From Paenibacillus riograndensis SBR5 (GTDB lineage Bacteria; Bacillota; Bacilli; Paenibacillales; Paenibacillaceae): a stretch of 64,000 bases of DNA. The first letter of the stretch is position 1, and every line of letters starts with the position of its first letter. Below, piece by piece: positions 1 through 9,516 of this stretch. Location: assembly GCF_000981585.1 (NCBI RefSeq), contig NZ_LN831776.1:5439187-5503186 (forward strand), given 5' to 3'. The notes under the pieces were generated by a model. The model did no database searches. It was given only the letters and a program-made list of their open reading frames with translations, and had not been told where the DNA came from. The position numbers and the translations under genes were made by a program.

Positions 1-76
1 CCTTCCGGGCTTAAGGGTCACTTCGTATGAATGGATTACATTACTTTTAATTCAACCTTCCACTCTTCCGTTCACT

Positions 77-880
77 TTACGCTGGCAGCCCTTTTTTGCC
101 AATCAGGGTTAAGGCCAGCAGCGCAATCAGCAGCAGAACAATTGTGGCGCCAGGGGCCAGATTCCATATTCCTGCCACCACCAGCCCGCCGACCACCGCA
201 ATCTCTGCAATGATGACGGACAGCATCACCGAAGACTTGAAGCTGCGCGACAGCAGCAGACTGATTGCCACGGGAATAGTCAGCAGCGCCGACACCAGCA
301 GCGAGCCGACGATCTTGATCGCCGTGCTGATCACAAGCGCCGTCAGCACCGTTATCAGCATATTCAGCAGCTTCACGGGCAGCCCGCTCACGCTGGCTGC
401 ATCCTCCTCAAAGCTGAGCAGAAAAAATTCTTTGAAAAACAGAGTTACCACGACCACCACCGCCAGGGTGACGATCCCCACGACGATGAGATCCGTGTTG
501 TCGAGCGTATAAATGCTGCCGAACAAGTAGCTCATCACATCCGCATTATACCCTTTGCCCAAGGTAAAAAAAAGCGAGGCCAGCGCCACGCCGCCCGACA
601 TAATGATGGCGATCGACAGCTCGGCATAGCTTTTGTATGCCTTGCGCAGCTTCTCGATCGCGAAGGACGCCACGACCGCAAAGATCAGCCCCGCTCCCAG
701 CGGATAAAAGCCGGTCAAAAAGCCGAGCGCTACCCCGGCAATCGTCACATGCGCCAGCGTATCGCCGATCATGGACAGGCGGCGCAGGACCAGAAACACG
801 CCGATGAGCGGCGCAGTAATCCCGATCATCAGTCCGCCCGCAAGCGCCCGCTGAAAAAAATCACTGAATAGAATTTCCAA
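77..880 (-). CDS. znuB: Zinc ABC transporter permease (ZnuB-like)
   Basis: Inner-membrane permease of the metal-chelate ABC-3 family (ZnuB/AdcB/MntB), predicted to carry Zn2+ released by the ZnuA lipoprotein. The 267-residue protein is the usual family length and consists almost entirely of hydrophobic helices (about 8). The N-terminal stretch ending in APLIGVFLVLRRLSMIGDTL is characteristic of the family. The start is probably TTG at 880, about 10 bases behind AGAGGAG; no better ATG exists. It lies downstream of znuA and znuC on the same strand, but 746 bp of noncoding repeat DNA separates it from znuC, so it may need its own promoter or depend on long readthrough. I saw no Zur palindrome just upstream. 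Zinc rather than manganese is inferred from the Zur boxes at znuA. Confidence 0.88.
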   Translation of the reverse strand: MEILFSDFFQRALAGGLMIGITAPLIGVFLVLRRLSMIGDTLAHVTIAGVALGFLTGFYPLGAGLIFAVVASFAIEKLRKAYKSYAELSIAIIMSGGVALASLFFTLGKGYNADVMSYLFGSIYTLDNTDLIVVGIVTLAVVVVVTLFFKEFFLLSFEEDAASVSGLPVKLLNMLITVLTALVISTAIKIVGSLLVSALLTIPVAISLLLSRSFKSSVMLSVIIAEIAVVGGLVVAGIWNLAPGATIVLLLIALLALTLIGKKGLPA

Positions 881-1105
881 AATTTCAATCTCCTCTGAGT
901 ATCAAATACTTAGCGAAACTTCAAAAAGCGAATTTCAAAAATCTTTTCCAAAACCTTTTCGATCCCTCCCAAACCCTCCCTTCCAAGGGAGGGCCCCTAG
1001 GGCTCCGCCCTCTGGACACCCGGCAAGGGCAACTTGCGTGAGAGAATCGGTAGATGGTGCTTAGAGACGGGGATGAAGGATCGCTTTCCGTCCCTTCGGG
1101 ACACG

Positions 1106-1205
1106 CTTAACGGATGCGGGATCTAGATACTGATATCACAAACCCAAACCGGGCTCTGACCAGCCCACCATACGCCTTAACGGATGTGGGATTTAGGTAC
1201 TGATA
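1106..1205. repeat. Direct repeat, two copies of about 30 bp
   Basis: Copies at 1106-1135 and 1176-1205 share CTTAACGGATG, then GGGAT and TACTGATA, matching at 27 of 30 positions. The centres are 70 bp apart. Function unknown. Confidence 0.75.
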
Positions 1206-1360
1206 CTTAAGAACCCCTGTCTTTATCGTATGACCAATCACAACTCGTATTTACGTCTTTTAAACATTACGTTTTTGCGTAAACATCTTTTCGCATCAAA
1301 TGTTATAACTGTATTTGCTGCAACTATTTGATATATAAAATGTTGTTTGGAGGTTTTAAA

Positions 1361-1435
1361 TGTACTTCGTACACTTAGAAGCGGGCTAACCCGGCGTTTG
1401 ATCAACATTCCGCATATATAAGTGTACGAAGTGCA
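1361..1435. repeat. Imperfect inverted repeat
   Basis: TGTACTTCGTACACTT at 1361-1376 pairs with AAGTGTACGAAGTGCA at 1420-1435 at 15 of 16 positions, with 43 bases between. The left arm is itself nearly palindromic (GTACTTCGTAC). No T-run follows, so it is not an obvious terminator. Confidence 0.6.
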
Positions 1436-1543
1436 ATTAGCTCCTTATGCGCACGAAAAAGTTAGTTTTTAACTGCACAAAGTACAACTAAACTAACCTT
1501 AGCATGCAATTATTAATCCCCTGCGCAAATTAACTATATAGAG

Positions 1544-1609
1544 TGAACTTAAGTGACGCCCCTGTCAACACAGGGATTCCTCGGGGCGCATACCTGATTC
1601 TTAAGTTCA
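1544..1609. repeat. Nested palindrome after znuC
   Basis: Outer arms TGAACTTAAG (1544-1553) and CTTAAGTTCA (1600-1609) are perfect. Inside, CGCCCC (1557-1562) can pair with GGGGCG (1583-1588), and CCCTG with CAGGG. No T-run follows on either strand, so it is more likely an mRNA-stabilising or repeat-derived structure than a Rho-independent terminator. It sits 17 bases downstream of the znuC stop. Confidence 0.6.
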
Positions 1610-1626
1610 GCTTATACAGAGTCAGA

Positions 1627-2376
1627 TTATGAGATTGTATGCTGCAGGTTATCTACGGCGCAATCCTGGGCGTCATGGGAATGGCGGCAGTAAAAATTGA
1701 TTTTGCCGTTCTTTTGCACCGGCTCCTCGCCCAGATAGTTCTTGATCATGTCAATGTCATGCGACACCATCAGGAACGTCATGTGGTGATGCGCATGCAT
1801 ATGCATAATCAATTCGAAGAACCCTGCCTGCGTCTCGGCATCAATGCCGACCGTAGGTTCGTCCAAAATCAGCAGATCGGGATGATTGATCAGCGCCCGG
1901 GCCAGAAAAACGCGCTGCTGCTGGCCGCCGGACAGCTGGCCGACTCTTTTATCCGCTATATCCTGTATCCGCATCACTTCCAGCGCATCGTCGCATTTCT
2001 GCTGCTGTGCTTTGGATACTCTGCGGATCAGATTTTTGTTATTGTATAATCCGGACATCACGACCTCGCGCACAGTTGCCGGAAACAATGGGTTAAAAGC
2101 GTTTTTCTGCGGCACATAGCCGATCCGCTCCCAGTCCTTGAACTTTTTGACCGATTGTCCGAACAGCTTGATTTCGCCGCTGGTTGCGGGGAGCAAACCG
2201 ACGATCATTTTCAGAAGAGTGGTTTTGCCGGCCCCGTTGGAGCCGATAATGCCGAGGAAATCCCGTTCCTTCACCGTATAGCTGAGGTCCGTTATTACCT
2301 TCTGTTCGCCGTAGGAGAAGGATAGGTCCTGTATTTCGATTATATGCTGATGGCAGTCCAGGGATACCGGTTGCAT
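1627..2376 (-). CDS. znuC: Zinc ABC transporter ATPase (ZnuC-like)
   Basis: Cytoplasmic ATPase that powers ZnuB. Walker A GSNGAGKTT lies near residues 45-53, the signature LSGGQQQRV follows, and Walker B LLILDEPTVGID is intact with the switch histidine in MVSHD. The length of 249 residues is typical. I place the start at ATG 2376 because AAAGGCGG sits 7 bases upstream; an in-frame GTG at 2394 would add six residues with no good ribosome binding site. The C-terminus is histidine- and cysteine-containing (CRHSHD), as is common in zinc transporter ATPases. It lies 45 bp behind znuA, presumably in one transcript. A short tandem of AAAGTATAAGT-like units occupies the gap. Confidence 0.93.
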   Translation of the reverse strand: MQPVSLDCHQHIIEIQDLSFSYGEQKVITDLSYTVKERDFLGIIGSNGAGKTTLLKMIVGLLPATSGEIKLFGQSVKKFKDWERIGYVPQKNAFNPLFPATVREVVMSGLYNNKNLIRRVSKAQQQKCDDALEVMRIQDIADKRVGQLSGGQQQRVFLARALINHPDLLILDEPTVGIDAETQAGFFELIMHMHAHHHMTFLMVSHDIDMIKNYLGEEPVQKNGKINFYCRHSHDAQDCAVDNLQHTIS

Positions 2377-2421
2377 GTAAGTACCGCCTTTCACTTATAC
2401 TTTCTACTTATACTTTCTTTA

Positions 2422-3402
2422 TTATTGTAAGGCCAGAATCAGATTTTGCAAATTTTTCTCCATCAGGGTGAAATAATTGTCCCCATTCTTCTCCTGTGCT
2501 TCCGTCAGCCCTTCTACCGGATTAAGCACCATGGTGGATACCCCGGCTTCAGCCGCAAGAGTTTTGGCCAGCTTGTCCGACACCAGCTCTTCGAAGAAAA
2601 TATAGCGGATGCCTTCCTTCTTCACCAGATCAGCAAGCTTCAGCAGGTCCTGGCTGCGCGGTTCCGCATCGGCGGACAGTCCCATAATGGCATGCTGGGT
2701 CAATCCGTAATCACGGGCCAAATAAGCAAAAGCCTGGTGGGATACCACAATCTCATGATTAGGCAGCTTGGCAAGTTCTGTTGCAAATTTACTGTCCAGC
2801 GCCTTCAGACGCTCCGCAAGCTTGTTGTAACGCTCTTCGTAGCCATCCTTATGCGCAGGGTCAACAGACTGCAGGCTTTCTTTTATATTCTCCGCCATAA
2901 TAAGCGCTGATCTGGGGCTTACCCACGTGTGGGGGTCGGTATGCAGAGTGTCTGTGTGGCCTTCTGCTTCTGCCTCTGCTTCCCCTTCTCCACCATGATC
3001 ATGCCCGTCTTCCTCGTCAGTCATGATATAATCAACGCCTTTGCTGACCTCCACCGCTTTGGCTTCACTGTCCGCATCCAGGCTCTTCAGGAAATTCGGC
3101 ACCCAGCCTTCCAGCCCCGCTCCATTGTACAGGAACAGCTGAGCTTTGGAGGTATTGATAATATCCTGGCTGCGCGGTGTCCAATCATGCGGCTCTACAC
3201 CTACCGGCAGCAGATTGATGGCATGGATATCCTCCCCGCCAATCTCGCTGGCAAATTCATATATAGGATAAAAAGTAGTAATTACGTTGATTTTACCTTC
3301 CACGATACTTCCGCTGCTCTTCGGACCACAGGCTGCAAGCAGCAAAAATACCAGCAAAGTCAGCGTAAGCAGCACGCCCCTGTGCAGGCTCTTGGTTAAC
3401 AT
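2422..3402 (-). CDS. znuA: Zinc-binding lipoprotein (ZnuA/AdcA-like)
   Basis: Extracytoplasmic metal-binding lipoprotein of the cluster A-I family, 326 residues. A signal peptide ends in lipobox LLAAC. A His/Asp/Glu-rich loop (HDHGGEGEAEAEAEGHTD, roughly residues 130-150) is the acidic histidine loop typical of zinc-specific members. Likely metal ligands are the histidines in VEPHDW, TDPHTW and SHQAF, and the acidic residue in the late EELVSD segment. ATG at 3402 is preceded by GAGGAGT. It is the first gene of the znuA-znuC unit and has a strong promoter carrying two Zur-box-like palindromes, which supports zinc over manganese as substrate. Confidence 0.92.
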   Translation of the reverse strand: MLTKSLHRGVLLTLTLLVFLLLAACGPKSSGSIVEGKINVITTFYPIYEFASEIGGEDIHAINLLPVGVEPHDWTPRSQDIINTSKAQLFLYNGAGLEGWVPNFLKSLDADSEAKAVEVSKGVDYIMTDEEDGHDHGGEGEAEAEAEGHTDTLHTDPHTWVSPRSALIMAENIKESLQSVDPAHKDGYEERYNKLAERLKALDSKFATELAKLPNHEIVVSHQAFAYLARDYGLTQHAIMGLSADAEPRSQDLLKLADLVKKEGIRYIFFEELVSDKLAKTLAAEAGVSTMVLNPVEGLTEAQEKNGDNYFTLMEKNLQNLILALQ

Positions 3403-3423
3403 TGGATTGATCGACTCCTCAAA

Positions 3424-3438
3424 TCGTAAATTTTACTA
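3424..3438. promoter_or_regulatory. Putative Zur box 2 (znuA)
   Basis: TCGTAAATTTTACTA matches the Bacillus Zur consensus TCGTAATNATTACGA at most positions and is palindromic. It lies between the -10 element and the znuA ribosome binding site. Confidence 0.65.
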
Positions 3439-3443
3439 TTTGA

Positions 3444-3473
3444 ATTATAATAGTAATAGTTACGATAAGTCAA
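3444..3473 (-). promoter_or_regulatory. znuA promoter
   Basis: On the minus strand, -35 TTGACT (3473-3468) and -10 TATAAT (3449-3444) are 18 bases apart. Zur box 1 fills the spacer, so bound Zur would occlude RNA polymerase. Confidence 0.8.
3451..3465. promoter_or_regulatory. Putative Zur box 1 (znuA)
   Basis: TAGTAATAGTTACGA matches TCGTAATNATTACGA at all but two fixed positions and lies wholly between the -35 and -10 elements of the znuA promoter. Confidence 0.75.
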
Positions 3474-3495
3474 CAAGCCCACTACAACCTATCCA

Positions 3496-3539
3496 TAAAA
3501 AAAGGGACAACTGCGCCATATCCCGCAGGTTGTCCCTTT
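3496..3539 (-). terminator. metG terminator
   Basis: Perfect 11-bp stem AAAGGGACAAC / GTTGTCCCTTT (3501-3511 with 3529-3539), followed on the minus strand by a T-run. It isolates metG from znuA. Confidence 0.9.
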
Positions 3540-3567
3540 CTCTAAGCCAAGGCCGGATCAGCCCGGC

Positions 3568-5890
<2,323 letters not shown>

Positions 5891-5939
5891 TTTGGAAATC
5901 ATCGTATTATTCAAAATATACCCATGTGCAGGCTTCATG

Positions 5940-6203
5940 TCAAGTTGGCTTGACTGATTTATCCCCGGATAACCGTTCATCCCGCGGCGGCACCGGATCA
6001 AGCCCTCCGGGATGGAAGGGATGGCATCTGGCGATCCGCTTGGCGGCAAGCCACGAGCCCTTCACCGGACCATGGACCTCGATCGCCTCCAGAGCATAAG
6101 CTGAGCACGTGGGATAGAAGCGGCAGGTTGCCGGTTTGATGGGAGAGATATACTTGCGGTATACACGGATTGGCGCCTGAATGGCTCTGCGTCCCGCACT
6201 CAT
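5940..6203 (-). CDS. yidD: Membrane protein insertion efficiency factor YidD
   Basis: Small peripheral membrane protein that assists YidC/Sec insertion of membrane proteins. The 87-residue product contains the family hallmark [20 protein letters not shown] with its cysteines, followed by [13 protein letters not shown]. The start at ATG 6203 lies one base after the zur stop codon (TGA-C-ATG), suggesting translational coupling; the frame stays open for 20 more codons inside zur, but those do not resemble the family. The C-terminal tail ([14 protein letters not shown]) is hydrophilic. It probably shares a transcript with zur. Confidence 0.93.
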   Translation of the reverse strand: MSAGRRAIQAPIRVYRKYISPIKPATCRFYPTCSAYALEAIEVHGPVKGSWLAAKRIARCHPFHPGGLDPVPPRDERLSGDKSVKPT

Positions 6204-6204
6204 G

Positions 6205-6666
6205 TCAGTGGCCTTCTCTGCCGTGTGCGGCCATAGCTGTCTCTTCTTCACGGTGCTGTTCACATTCCTTGCAGTAGCCGAACACCTCGAATTTATGCTT
6301 AACCACCCGGAACTGATCGGGCGTATCCGTCAGATTCATCGGGCAGAAATGAATCGGGTAAGTCTTCATGCATTGAAGACAAATCATATGGTGATGGTGA
6401 TGATCCTGATTACAGCTGCCTTTGAACTTCACCCCGTCCTCAAACACCACCTGCTCCAAAACCCCCAGCTCCTCCATCACCCGCAGATTGCGGTATACGG
6501 TATCGAAGCTGAGTCCGCTGTATTTGCGGCCCATATGCTCATATACATCCTTGGCGGATAAATATCCCGTATTCTCGCCGAATAGCTTGGCAAGCGTTTT
6601 GCGCTGATCGGTGATTCGCAGTCCCTGCCCCGACATGGCTTCCAGTATTTGATCTGTCGACAGCAT
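6205..6666 (-). CDS. zur: Fur-family regulator, probably Zur
   Basis: Metal-sensing repressor of the Fur family, 153 residues. A winged-helix domain ([15 protein letters not shown]..., [20 protein letters not shown]) is followed by a dimerisation domain with metal sites: a His-rich stretch [15 protein letters not shown] and a second CKEC pair. The two CxxC pairs form the structural zinc site of Fur/Zur/PerR. I chose ATG 6666 because GGGAGA lies 8-9 bases upstream; an ATG at 6681 and a longer open frame lack ribosome binding sites. Zur rather than Fur or PerR is inferred from Zur-box-like operators at znuA 3 kb away; sequence alone does not settle this. Confidence 0.85.
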   Translation of the reverse strand: MLSTDQILEAMSGQGLRITDQRKTLAKLFGENTGYLSAKDVYEHMGRKYSGLSFDTVYRNLRVMEELGVLEQVVFEDGVKFKGSCNQDHHHHHMICLQCMKTYPIHFCPMNLTDTPDQFRVVKHKFEVFGYCKECEQHREEETAMAAHGREGH

Positions 6667-6760
6667 TCGCTCATCTCCCATAACATGGTCTTTGTGTTGC
6701 ACTCTCTTTATAATGCCCCAAAACCAAAGCCCCGTCAATGAAGCCGCGCTTTCGGGCAGC

Positions 6761-6805
6761 AAAAGGCCCGCCAGCCATTCCCTTATAGGAAGTGCTGACG
6801 GGCCT
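6761..6805 (-). terminator. Terminator of the secreted PKD protein gene
   Basis: Stem AGGCCCGCCAGC (6764-6775) pairs with GCTGACGGGCCT (6794-6805), followed by TTTT on the minus strand. It lies 18 bases beyond the stop codon at 6824. Confidence 0.85.
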
Positions 6806-6823
6806 GCTAGTGAAGCCGCCGGC

Positions 6824-9121
6824 TTATTTAGGAGCCGGAATCGGTGTAAAGACAAGGTTCACCGGAAGATTGCTGCCGGAAGCAACCGAGAATACGATAT
6901 CCACCGGACCTTCGTAGTTCCCCGAGCGGTAGACCACTGCATTCATATCGGAGCTGGCCAAGTTTCCTTTGTTCGGCAGGTTGACAATCGTACCGTTCAC
7001 CATGAGCGAGCCCAAATAATTGCCTCCTCGCGGATTGAACGTAATCAGCGTATTCTTAGCGACACTCTCCAGTCTGATTTTGTAGAGCACACCGAAGTTA
7101 CCAGCGTTCGAAGCTTCTGTTCCGCTCATCGGATCAGTACCAACCAGATTCTTGTCTTTGTCGTTGTCGCCAAGCACCAGCTTGGATTGTGTGGCCCCAA
7201 CCTGATCGAACACACTGATGATGCGGGTCGAATCCGGGTAAGTTCCCCGGTTGTGCACTCCATCCCGGTCCAGCAGTGGAAGCGTTGGCAGCAGCGCTAC
7301 CGGATCTTTACTCTGCTCAACCATCACTACATCATACTGCACAGCTAAATCACTGAACAGATCCGCGCTCAGCGAGAGCACTTCACCGGGCTTCATAGCG
7401 ATTTTGCTCACGTCAGTCATAATAGGAATACTTTGTCCCGGCTGAAGCGTAATGGTTCCATAGCTGGAGTTGGTGAGCATGGAATTAAAATACTTCTGGA
7501 TCGAAATTTTGCCTGTATATTCCGGCGATACGGCCGGACCGGCAATCCCCACATACTGGGTTGTAATTGTCGTTGGATACAGATTGCGGTTCGTTGCAAT
7601 AACATACAGCTTCTGTCTGGTAGACATATTGTTCATGTGATGGACCAGAAAACGGGTGGAGCCAAGTGCAGTTTCGCGGTACAGCACGCCCTCGGCGTTG
7701 ACCGTTTCCGGACTGTTGCTGCGAATCAGCATATAAGGCTCGGAAGATAAATTATATGACAGGTTAGGCAGTCCCGGAATCATTCCGCCGTCCATAGAGA
7801 TAATGTCTCCCGGAACAGTGAACAGCTTCGCTACCTCATCCTGGGTATACAATTGTTCACTTGTAATATTGATGGTTTTTTCGAACGTACTGCTCAGTCC
7901 GTGTTTGTCTGTCACTTTGAGCTGAATCGAAACAGGTCCCGGATTAAAATAAGCCAGTGCGCGGTTCGTCCATTCAACCGTCAGCTCTTCTCCTTCAGGG
8001 TCCGTACTAAGGTCGGTAAGGGTAACCGGCTCACCCATTTTGTATTCATCTTTATCCGTTGAGAAATTCGCCACTGGCGGCTGGTTCGGCTGCAGCACTT
8101 GAATGGTCGCGGAATACGGATCACTCCATAGTCCGGCTGCATCCTGGACCGAATAAGTAATTGTATAAAAGCCCGGCTGATCGTACATGTCTTTTTTATT
8201 TTCATTCCAAAGCTCTTGTACAATGGCAGTGCCGTTTGGCGATGAGCTTTGGGTTACAAAAGTCACCGGTGTTACTCCGGCGTAGATTTCTGCAGGCTGT
8301 ACCGTAAAGGAAGCCGTTGGCTTCGTGTTCAGCTCAAGAATGACACGTTTCCCCACATTATCTACAGAATATTTTAAGGATAATGCTTTGGTAATCGAGG
8401 TCAAAGGAATCATGAACGTGCCCTTGAACTGGTATGCAGGCCCTTTCATGGTCTCCTTGCTGCCATTTACCGTATAAATCTTGCTGTCCGTCTTAAAGCG
8501 CATGATGCTGTCGCCCTTGGTTACAATAACTTCCTTTGTTTTGTAATCATAGGTATATTTCACCTTAACCATATCCACCATGGCACGGATCGAAACATAG
8601 GACACCCCATTTTTGACGGCCATTGGCTGGTTGGCCAAATACTCTTTGCCGTTCATGTACATTTTGTTGCTGTTCATCATGAGGATGAGCTGGTTTGCTC
8701 CTGCTGCAGGGATATTCTGTCCTCCGGTGGCAAGCGGTGCAACCAGGCCAGGAGCTTCAGTAGGCAGCGCTGACGCTCCTGGGAGCGGAGTCATTGCCGG
8801 ATCCGGGGTTGCAGCCGGCAGTGCAGAACTAGTCGGCACCGGTGTCGCATTAGGTAAAGAAGTAGTTACCGGTGCCGTTGTTGGTATAGATGTTGGTACC
8901 GGAGTAGGCGTAGGCGTTGCACTGCCCGGTGACACCAGCGGGGGCAACGGATCAGTTGATTCAGGCATTAGGGTCGCCGCAGGCGTCGGGGTAGCCTCAG
9001 CCGCTTGAACTACTGTACCTGTTATAGTTGTAGTGCTTACAGGGGCGGCAAAAGCCGGCACTGCCGCTGCAACCTGCGATACAGCCAGGATTGCAACTAA
9101 AGATAGTTTTTTCAAATTCAT
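6824..9121 (-). CDS. Secreted copper-amine-oxidase-N / PKD surface protein
   Basis: Large exported protein of unknown role, 765 residues. A signal peptide (MNLKKLSLVAILAVSQVAAA, cleaved near AFA) is followed by a Pro/Thr/Ser-rich low-complexity linker (about residues 40-140). A copper amine oxidase N-terminal-like domain (about 145-265: NGKEYLANQP...SYVSIRAM...GTFMIPL) comes next, then two PKD-like beta domains (about 275-350 and 355-430, the second starting PPVANFSTDKDEY). The C-terminal 330 residues have no recognised family. The copper-amine-oxidase-N module is a common surface module in Paenibacillus and does not imply oxidase activity. ATG 9121 follows AAGGAG; the frame stays open 29 codons further without support. 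It is monocistronic, with an ECF-like promoter about 140 bp upstream. Confidence 0.85.
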   Translation of the reverse strand: MNLKKLSLVAILAVSQVAAAVPAFAAPVSTTTITGTVVQAAEATPTPAATLMPESTDPLPPLVSPGSATPTPTPVPTSIPTTAPVTTSLPNATPVPTSSALPAATPDPAMTPLPGASALPTEAPGLVAPLATGGQNIPAAGANQLILMMNSNKMYMNGKEYLANQPMAVKNGVSYVSIRAMVDMVKVKYTYDYKTKEVIVTKGDSIMRFKTDSKIYTVNGSKETMKGPAYQFKGTFMIPLTSITKALSLKYSVDNVGKRVILELNTKPTASFTVQPAEIYAGVTPVTFVTQSSSPNGTAIVQELWNENKKDMYDQPGFYTITYSVQDAAGLWSDPYSATIQVLQPNQPPVANFSTDKDEYKMGEPVTLTDLSTDPEGEELTVEWTNRALAYFNPGPVSIQLKVTDKHGLSSTFEKTINITSEQLYTQDEVAKLFTVPGDIISMDGGMIPGLPNLSYNLSSEPYMLIRSNSPETVNAEGVLYRETALGSTRFLVHHMNNMSTRQKLYVIATNRNLYPTTITTQYVGIAGPAVSPEYTGKISIQKYFNSMLTNSSYGTITLQPGQSIPIMTDVSKIAMKPGEVLSLSADLFSDLAVQYDVVMVEQSKDPVALLPTLPLLDRDGVHNRGTYPDSTRIISVFDQVGATQSKLVLGDNDKDKNLVGTDPMSGTEASNAGNFGVLYKIRLESVAKNTLITFNPRGGNYLGSLMVNGTIVNLPNKGNLASSDMNAVVYRSGNYEGPVDIVFSVASGSNLPVNLVFTPIPAPK

Positions 9122-9435
9122 GGTATAACTCCTTCTGCTCCCATTTGTATTATATAAGGAAATAAAGACTTTCTGTGCACGCCTTATATTCCCGCAAAAA
9201 CACAGCATCCAAACGGATCAGCCGCTGCGGTTTTTGCCACGTTCATTTTACAAAACATAGTATTAGACGCATGACACCCCAAAAAGTTTCATTAAATATT
9301 AAGAAAAGATCAAAATCACAGCCCCTTTTTTAACATTCCCCGGGCTTCCTTCCCATACGTTCACTTTTGAGCTCTGCTGCTTATTATCGCCGGATTGCCT
9401 ATTTCATTCTCACGGTTTTCTTTTTTTCTCCATAC
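9122..9435. other. Intergenic region between surface protein and MFS transporter
   Basis: It holds the ECF-like promoter (9263-9291) and the leader of the surface-protein gene. From about 9300 to 9435 I see only AT-rich sequence with no gene. Confidence 0.6.
9263..9291 (-). promoter_or_regulatory. ECF-sigma-like promoter
   Basis: On the minus strand TGAAAC (9291-9286) and CGTCTAA (9269-9263) are separated by 16 bases. This fits the GAAAC / CGTC pattern of SigM/SigW-type envelope-stress sigma factors. It implies a leader of about 135 bases before ATG 9121. Confidence 0.6.
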
Positions 9436-9478
9436 AAAAGAGACGCTTACCATTAGGAACAAGGTAAGCGCCTCTTTT
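9436..9478. terminator. MFS transporter terminator
   Basis: Stem AAAAGAGACGCTTACC (9436-9451) pairs with GGTAAGCGCCTCTTTT (9463-9478), with one mismatch. T-rich tails occur on both strands, so it may work in both directions. Confidence 0.88.
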
Positions 9479-9516
9479 CGTGCATTTCCTGTATATTTGC
9501 ATAGCTTATATGGCGA

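Larger units (their letters stand above)
881..1626. other. 746-bp noncoding gap inside the znu locus
   Basis: No credible reading frame is present. The stretch holds a two-copy 30-bp direct repeat (1106-1135 and 1176-1205), an imperfect inverted repeat (1361-1376 with 1420-1435) and a nested palindrome (1544-1609) just after the znuC stop codon. It looks like accumulated intergenic repeat DNA rather than a decayed gene. Confidence 0.7.
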
